From Syntrophaceae bacterium UBA4778 (GTDB lineage Bacteria > Desulfobacterota > Syntrophia > Syntrophales > UBA4778): a stretch of DNA of 19,089 bases. The stretch is from positions 1 through 19,089 of the forward strand of contig DHHG01000310.1 of NCBI GenBank assembly GCA_002403175.1, written 5' to 3'. Position numbers and translations under genes: made by a program. Shown here one piece after another: positions 12,132 through 19,089 of this stretch (its first letter is position 1; each line of letters begins with the position of its first letter). The notes beneath the pieces were generated by a model, which saw only the letters and a program-made list of their open reading frames with translations, did no database searches and was not told the origin of the DNA.

Positions 12132-12163
12132 CTCCTGCAGCAGGAGCCGACTCTTTCCGGCTC
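12132..12163 (-). terminator. overlapping hairpins downstream of pyrG
   Basis: CTCCTG/CAGGAG (12132-12146, 3-base loop) and GAGCCG/CGGCTC (12144-12163, 8-base loop) share the bases 12144-12146, so only one can form fully at a time. They lie 15 to 50 bp past the pyrG stop. No U-tract follows, so termination is uncertain. Confidence 0.3.
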
Positions 12164-12178
12164 GTCACTCGTTACCCG

Positions 12179-13846
<1,668 letters not shown>

Positions 13847-13923
13847 TTAACCGATGTGTACTTGCTGAATTCGCACGTCTCTCATTGGACATGCACGAAC
13901 AGCCTGTATTTATTTAAACGTGC

Positions 13924-13953
13924 ATATGAACACTCTTGACATGAAATGTCAAG
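13924..13953 (-). promoter_or_regulatory. putative pyrG promoter overlapped by a palindrome
   Basis: CTTGACAT-GAA-ATGTCAAG (13935-13953) is a perfect 8-bp inverted repeat in the guaA-pyrG gap. On the minus strand its first half contains a perfect -35 TTGACA, with a weak TCATAT 17 bp further on. The leader to pyrG would be about 95 bases. No U-run follows, so it is more likely an operator or promoter than a terminator. Confidence 0.35.
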
Positions 13954-14039
13954 ATGAGGAACGGCATAGGTAAAGAAGACATCTGAGGGATTGAACCCTG
14001 CTTGAATTCAAACAGAACTGATTCAGGCGCTCCCTCGAT

Positions 14040-15590
14040 TTACTCCCATTCTATCGTGCTGGGCGGCTTCGTGCTGATATCGTAAACGACCCGGTTGACA
14101 CCCTTTACTTCATTAACGATACGGCTGGAGATTTTCTCGAGGATATCATACGGGATCTTGACCCAGTCGGCGGTCATTCCGTCGGTGCTGGAAATGGCGC
14201 GAACGGCGATCACGTTCTCATAGGTTCTGCCGTCTCCCATGACCCCGACGCTCTTGACCGGAAGCAGAACGGCAAATTCCTGCCAGACTTCCTCGAACAG
14301 CCCGCCATCGCGGATTTCTTCCCGAACGATGGCATCCGCTTTCCGGACCACTTCAATATTTTTCTTGGTAATCTTTCCCAGAATTCGAACGGCCAGACCC
14401 GGACCTGGGAAGGGATGCCTGCTGATAATGGTTTCGGGCAATCCAAGTTCTCGACCGAGTTCGCGGACCTCGTCCTTAAACAAAACCCGAAGCGGTTCGA
14501 CAAGTTGCATCTTGAGCTTCTCAGGCAGTCCACCGACGTTGTGATGACTTTTAATCACGGCGGAAGGCCCCCCGAAAGAGGAAGTGCTCTCAATGACGTC
14601 GGGATAGAGTGTTCCCTGGGCCAGGTATTTTATTTTTCCGAGTTTTTTGGCTTCCTCGTCAAAGACATTGATGAATTCGTTACCGATGATTTTTCGTTTT
14701 CGCTCCGGATCGGTAACCCCCTTCAGTTTGCTCAGGAAGCGATCACGGGCATGGACGATACGGAAATTCAGGTGGAACATATCCCGGAAAGTCGCTACAA
14801 CCTCCTCAGCTTCGCCTTCCCGAAGGAGTCCATTATCGACAAAAATAGAAACAAGGCGGTTTCCGATCGCCTTATGAAGAAGCACAGCCAGAACGGAAGA
14901 ATCAACTCCGCCGCTCAACGCGCACAGGACCCGCTCTTCGCCGATCTGTTTCCTCAGTATCTCTACATTTTCTTCAATAAACGAACCCATGGTCCAGTCC
15001 GGCTTGCAACCGGCAATTTTGAAAAGAAAGTTCTGAAGGATGGTGAGACCGTTCAGGGTATGCGTGACTTCGGGATGGAACTGTACCCCGTAGAACTTCT
15101 TTTCCCTGTTCTCCATCGCTGCCGAGGGACAGGTTGATGTCGATCCAATATCTTTGAATCCGGCGGGGAGTTTTGCGATTTGGTCGCCGTGGCTCATCCA
15201 GATCCGTTGCTTTCCGGTGAGACCGTTAAACAGGGGAGATTTCCTTCCTTCCGGTAATATTGTAAGTTCCGCTTTTCCATATTCGCGGACGGAAGACGGG
15301 GCGACCTTTCCTCCCAGTTGATGGGCCATCAACTGCATGCCGTAGCAAATCCCGAGGACAGGCAACCCCAAATCGAAAATCTTTTTATCGCACATCGGAA
15401 CGCCCGGATCGAATATGCTGGAAGGTCCACCGGAGAGAATAATGCCTTTGGGGCCTTTTTCCAGGAGTTTCTTTATGGATATATTGTGGGGGAGAATTTC
15501 ACAATAGACGCGGCATTCACGAACGCGCCTTGCAATCAATTGATTGTACTGCGAACCGAAATCAAGAATGGCAATCATGTTGTCTTTCAT
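14040..15590 (-). CDS. guaA: GMP synthase (glutamine-hydrolysing)
   Basis: A 516-residue enzyme that converts XMP to GMP with glutamine and ATP. The N-terminal class I glutaminase domain has [18 protein letters not shown] (8-25) and the nucleophile Cys82 in [17 protein letters not shown], with the triad His in VQFHPEVTH. The ATP-pyrophosphatase domain has the PP-loop [11 protein letters not shown] near 226-236, and the C-terminal dimerisation domain ends with the hallmark [12 protein letters not shown] 15590 overlaps the TGA of the upstream gene by four bases (ATGA), indicating translational coupling; ATG 15578 is an alternative that would trim the first four residues. The length is normal for the family. 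Confidence 0.97.
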   Translation of the reverse strand: MKDNMIAILDFGSQYNQLIARRVRECRVYCEILPHNISIKKLLEKGPKGIILSGGPSSIFDPGVPMCDKKIFDLGLPVLGICYGMQLMAHQLGGKVAPSSVREYGKAELTILPEGRKSPLFNGLTGKQRIWMSHGDQIAKLPAGFKDIGSTSTCPSAAMENREKKFYGVQFHPEVTHTLNGLTILQNFLFKIAGCKPDWTMGSFIEENVEILRKQIGEERVLCALSGGVDSSVLAVLLHKAIGNRLVSIFVDNGLLREGEAEEVVATFRDMFHLNFRIVHARDRFLSKLKGVTDPERKRKIIGNEFINVFDEEAKKLGKIKYLAQGTLYPDVIESTSSFGGPSAVIKSHHNVGGLPEKLKMQLVEPLRVLFKDEVRELGRELGLPETIISRHPFPGPGLAVRILGKITKKNIEVVRKADAIVREEIRDGGLFEEVWQEFAVLLPVKSVGVMGDGRTYENVIAVRAISSTDGMTADWVKIPYDILEKISSRIVNEVKGVNRVVYDISTKPPSTIEWE

Positions 15591-18500
15591 TTCACATCCA
15601 ATGTTTTTTTAATTTTAGTGGTGATAAACTCTACCGATTCTCCCAGGAGGATACCGACAGAAAAATTATCCAGATAGGCATCATCCCAGGGGAGGTTGTA
15701 CTCATTAATCATATTGCGGATATCATTATAACGGTCCCCCAGGCTTTCAATTTTTTCCGGCAAAGACAGGGTTTCGTTAAATTCAATATGAGCCAGAAGG
15801 AGATTTCTGACCCCCGGTTTGTCTTTCAGAAGGGGAATAATGGCAATAGGAGCGCTATCGGAACGCCCGAATCCGATATAGATATTTCCAGTCCTCGCGA
15901 TGGTTTTCTTGGTTCCCATGAGCGTGCCCGATACTTCCGCCCTGGACTTCATCTGCAGGGCGATCCCCCCTTTCTTTCGGATCGAAACAGTGGAGGTTTC
16001 TACCGGCTCTCCGTCTTCCGCAAGATTGTTTATATCATAAAGGGTGTATCCTTTGATACCGGTCAGGCTTTTTTGAATGCGACTCAGGGTGAGGACGTTC
16101 TTGCCGATGAGGTTCCTTGCGGAAAAACCGAGTTGCGATAGCAGATCGAAGAGAATGCCGCGAAGGAGTTCCTCTTTACGGCTGGTTCCAACCGTTACCG
16201 TTTTCGCCTGATGGCGGATGGCGTCTATGGGCCTTGAGAGTTCGTCAATCGCGTGACCCAGAGAGGCATTCAAAAGATCGAGCGGGCTCAGGCCATTGTT
16301 TTCCTTGAAATCGTTCCAGAAATCCTCCAAAGGAAGTTTTCCTGCGGCATATTTAAGAAGAAGCGTGAGATCCGAAATCGTATTGACATTGGTCAGAGAG
16401 AAGGCCCCGCTGTGGCGTTTCTCATGAAATTTTGCGCCGAAGTCATCCAACATCCTGTGGAGATCTTTATCCGCAATCTTTTCATAAATCGTATAATCTT
16501 TTTTATCCGGATGGATCATTTCGATGCTCAAACGGTTTTTGAATTCCTGCAGAAACACGGCGCTGCTATCTATATGACAGGCGGCATGGTAGCCCCATAA
16601 ATGGCCTGCAACGGTATTGAGGATAACGGGAACAGGCATGGGGGCACGAGGCAGGGTGATTACAGAATCCGCAATCCCGTTGAAACGTGTTTCCCCTTCA
16701 TCTGTAAAGACGACAACGGCAGCCTTGTGTGCCTTGAAAATCGCTACGTCCTTGACGATATCTCCCATAACGACCTCCGGATTCCCCGCTGCGCATACCA
16801 GGATCAGCGGTTCGGAGGACAAATCGATATGTTTTTTATCTTCGATTACATCCGATGAAATGGTTTTATAGCAGAGCTCGCTCAGCTTGATTCTGATTTC
16901 ATCGGCTGCAGCCTTATTCGGACCGCTCCCCACAATGGCCCAATATTTCTTGTGTCCGGTAACCTTGTGAACCGATGCCGCGATTTCCGCACTTTTTTCA
17001 ATGACACCGGTCATCAGCCGGGGGACTTTTTCCAGCGAGGTCAACTCGGCTGCTATGGCTTCGTCCTTCATGGTTTTCAGAGTTTTGGCCATGAAAAGGG
17101 CGAGGACGTGGCCGGCTATGATCTGAGAGTAGAAGGCCTTGGTCGATGCAACCGACATCTCGATATCACGGCCGTCACTTGTATAAAAAACACCGTTGGC
17201 CTTATGCGTTATATCGGATTGCCTGCGATTTACAACCGCAATGATGGTGGCGCCCCGCTCCGCAGCCATCGATACCGCACGATTGGTATCCGTGGTTGTG
17301 CCCGACTGTGTGATGGCGATGGCGAGCGTATCCCGCAGATCATGCTCCAGCGAGAAGCCGCTCAGTTCGGATGCACGCTTGGCCTCAATATGGATATTTG
17401 TTCCTTTCAAATAGCGGTTGAGACCGTCTGCAATTGCAGACCCGGCAACAGCGGCCGTACCGTGGCCGATAACGAAGATTTTTTTGATATCTCCTTTGGA
17501 AAGAGATTTCTTCAGCTTTTTGGGAAGAATCTCTTCGCCGAGATTGAATATGACTTCTTTCTTCGCAGTAATCCTGTATTTACCCCTGAGGGTTTTTTTC
17601 ACGGAAAGGGCCGATTCCGATATTTCTTTCAGGAAAAAATGGGGGAAAGCGCCGCGATCGATATCACGGGTGGTGATTTCTGCCTTGCGGATATCGGCTT
17701 CCGTCAAGTTATGCGGAGTCCCATCATAGAAAATGGCGTTAATTCCTTCCACACCTGTCGAGTTTTGATCGAGAATAAAGATCTGCCCTGTGACGGAATC
17801 ATCTGCCGGAGACGGCTGCTCTCCATCCATCTTGAGAAAATAAGGAGTCTCTTCGACAAGGCCGTACAATTCCGACGACAAAATATATTGATCTCTGCAA
17901 AGTCCGACATAAATGGATTGCCCGCTTCCCTTTAGTGCGAGAAAGGTCTTTCCGGGTTCGACATTGCTTTGCATAGCGATAGCGTGGGAGCCTTCGAAAT
18001 CGCAGACGGCATGGCGGAAAGCATCTGAAAGATCCATTCCTGCTTTGAGGTGCTTTTCGATCTGAAGGGGAATGATTTTAGTGTCGGTCGTCAATTCGGG
18101 GGCGATCATACCCGCCCCTGCGGATTCGAGAACCATCCGGAGTTTCTGGTAATTGTCGATATCTCCGTTCAAGACAACATTAATTCTCCAGTTGCCTTCT
18201 CCATAAAAGGGATAGTTCTTAAGGCTCTGCGGTATCTGTAAAATCGATGTCCCCTGATGCGATGCGCACGGGTTTGTGGAATGATTGCTTTGCGACCCGT
18301 TCAGGGTGAAATTGTTTACGGGATGACAATTCTCCTCGGTAATGGAGCCGACGGATGCCCAGCGGGTGTGGGCGAATGATACGTTAAAGAATGCCTTGTG
18401 ATTGGCGATAACATGCAAGATCTCATCCCTGCTGATGATTTTGCGCAATTCCCTGACATTGCGGCCAAGTTCTCCAATGATCGAAGCCGTTTTGTATGTA

Positions 18501-19089
18501 AAAGATAGAAAAGCTTCTCTGCCCGGATGGGAATTGCTTGCAAACTGAATGGAGCCATTGATCAGATCGCCGGGGATCAATCTTGTCAGAAACGCATTGT
18601 ATAAATCCCGATTATTGAACTCGCGAAAAATTGCATGGAGAGACTCGGGATCAGAAAGGGTGAAAGAGATCTGTATTCCGGCGGAATCTCTTCCCCGTAC
18701 TTCCAGCCGGTCGAGGCAATTTAGGAGATAGTTAATCTCGCGATATTTTCGCAATCCCTCCTGGGAAATAGTACCAGGACAAAGGGCCTTTATTTTTTTA
18801 ATATTCTGCAGGAAGTCCTTCTCCAGAGTCCAGAGAATATCCTTGATCAGTACGATTCTGCTGTAGATTATTTCCAGTTCATCTGTATGAAAATGATCTG
18901 CCTGCTCCTCCAGAACCTTTTCCTCCTCGGAAAGGAAATCGCGCATCTTTTTACAGAATTCCACCAGGAGATCGAATTCCTGTGGATTGAAAAAAATACT
19001 CTGAAACTGCAGATCGCTTTTGAGGCAGAGAAGGCTTCTATCCATACCGGATAAAAGATCTTCACTTTCGAGATACTGTTCCGATTTGA
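15587..19089 (-). CDS. giant GlmS-like glutamine amidotransferase/SIS-domain protein, 5' end outside window
   Basis: At least 1166 residues are visible. The frame is open through the right edge, so the Met at 19045 is probably internal and the N-terminus is missing. Numbered from that Met, class II amidotransferase motifs of GlmS appear but are spread out: [14 protein letters not shown] (111-124), [20 protein letters not shown] (224-243), [14 protein letters not shown] (290-303) and [10 protein letters not shown] (320-329). [12 protein letters not shown] (467-478) begins the linker. SIS domain 1 (about 520-655) carries [20 protein letters not shown] and [11 protein letters not shown], the sugar-phosphate loops. 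SIS domain 2 spans about 700-830. Some 320 unrecognised residues follow. Ordinary GlmS has about 610 residues. The catalytic Cys1 should lie upstream. The reaction is probably amination of a sugar phosphate, or a regulatory variant of it. It is coupled to guaA by a 4-nt overlap. Confidence 0.85.
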   Translation of the reverse strand, partial: KSEQYLESEDLLSGMDRSLLCLKSDLQFQSIFFNPQEFDLLVEFCKKMRDFLSEEEKVLEEQADHFHTDELEIIYSRIVLIKDILWTLEKDFLQNIKKIKALCPGTISQEGLRKYREINYLLNCLDRLEVRGRDSAGIQISFTLSDPESLHAIFREFNNRDLYNAFLTRLIPGDLINGSIQFASNSHPGREAFLSFTYKTASIIGELGRNVRELRKIISRDEILHVIANHKAFFNVSFAHTRWASVGSITEENCHPVNNFTLNGSQSNHSTNPCASHQGTSILQIPQSLKNYPFYGEGNWRINVVLNGDIDNYQKLRMVLESAGAGMIAPELTTDTKIIPLQIEKHLKAGMDLSDAFRHAVCDFEGSHAIAMQSNVEPGKTFLALKGSGQSIYVGLCRDQYILSSELYGLVEETPYFLKMDGEQPSPADDSVTGQIFILDQNSTGVEGINAIFYDGTPHNLTEADIRKAEITTRDIDRGAFPHFFLKEISESALSVKKTLRGKYRITAKKEVIFNLGEEILPKKLKKSLSKGDIKKIFVIGHGTAAVAGSAIADGLNRYLKGTNIHIEAKRASELSGFSLEHDLRDTLAIAITQSGTTTDTNRAVSMAAERGATIIAVVNRRQSDITHKANGVFYTSDGRDIEMSVASTKAFYSQIIAGHVLALFMAKTLKTMKDEAIAAELTSLEKVPRLMTGVIEKSAEIAASVHKVTGHKKYWAIVGSGPNKAAADEIRIKLSELCYKTISSDVIEDKKHIDLSSEPLILVCAAGNPEVVMGDIVKDVAIFKAHKAAVVVFTDEGETRFNGIADSVITLPRAPMPVPVILNTVAGHLWGYHAACHIDSSAVFLQEFKNRLSIEMIHPDKKDYTIYEKIADKDLHRMLDDFGAKFHEKRHSGAFSLTNVNTISDLTLLLKYAAGKLPLEDFWNDFKENNGLSPLDLLNASLGHAIDELSRPIDAIRHQAKTVTVGTSRKEELLRGILFDLLSQLGFSARNLIGKNVLTLSRIQKSLTGIKGYTLYDINNLAEDGEPVETSTVSIRKKGGIALQMKSRAEVSGTLMGTKKTIARTGNIYIGFGRSDSAPIAIIPLLKDKPGVRNLLLAHIEFNETLSLPEKIESLGDRYNDIRNMINEYNLPWDDAYLDNFSVGILLGESVEFITTKIKKTLDVK

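Noticed and set aside
14415..15137. Long + strand open frames opposite guaA and, at 16952-17935, opposite the GlmS-like gene
   Set aside because: These are antisense shadows of well-identified genes and carry no domain motif or RBS.

Overview
The window looks like chromosomal DNA of an anaerobic Gram-negative bacterium, most likely of the former Deltaproteobacteria (Desulfobacterota, perhaps near Syntrophales). This placement is inferred from gene content (a selenocysteine-type redox protein, a bacteriohemerythrin, a giant GlmS-like protein next to guaA) and not from a marker gene. No rRNA, tRNA or CRISPR array was seen.

Left part (1-1733, + strand): a thioredoxin-fold protein whose redox motif is interrupted by an in-frame TGA at 240-242. 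The TGA sits where the first Cys of C-x-x-C should be, and a hairpin with bacterial SECIS geometry follows, so I read it as a UxxC selenoprotein (141-710). It is followed by a small zinc-ribbon protein and by YhbY.

Pterin-like cluster (1850-5410, + strand): a stand-alone RibD C-terminal-type reductase, a medium-chain dehydrogenase, a PTPS/QueD-family enzyme with Glu in place of the catalytic Cys, and a GT4 glycosyltransferase. The first two overlap by 4 nt. Together they suggest synthesis of a reduced, glycosylated pterin-like compound. A 118-bp imperfect palindromic element lies between the last two genes.

Accessory island (5411-10148, - strand): a decayed IS21-type IstB remnant, then six gene cassettes. 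Five attC recombination sites separate them (7055-7111, 7710-7773, 8295-8359, 8961-9015, 9540-9604), and a lone core site at 10142-10148 caps the promoter end. For five cassettes the 7-base core at the 5' boundary is the exact reverse complement of the inverse core after the gene, which is the signature of integron cassettes. No integrase gene is in the window, so this is a CALIN or an integron that lost intI. From promoter end to tail the cassettes encode a membrane-anchored protein, a PD-(D/E)XK-like nuclease, a HEPN-like protein, a secreted protein, an HNH nuclease and a TIR-SLOG protein with a frameshift near its C-terminus. Four of the six resemble antiphage or conflict-system components.

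Right part (10605-19089): a bacteriohemerythrin (+), then on the - strand dinB, pyrG, guaA and a very large GlmS-like amidotransferase/SIS protein that runs off the right edge and overlaps guaA by 4 nt. An 18-bp palindrome lies upstream of dinB (candidate SOS operator) and another palindrome overlaps a putative pyrG promoter.
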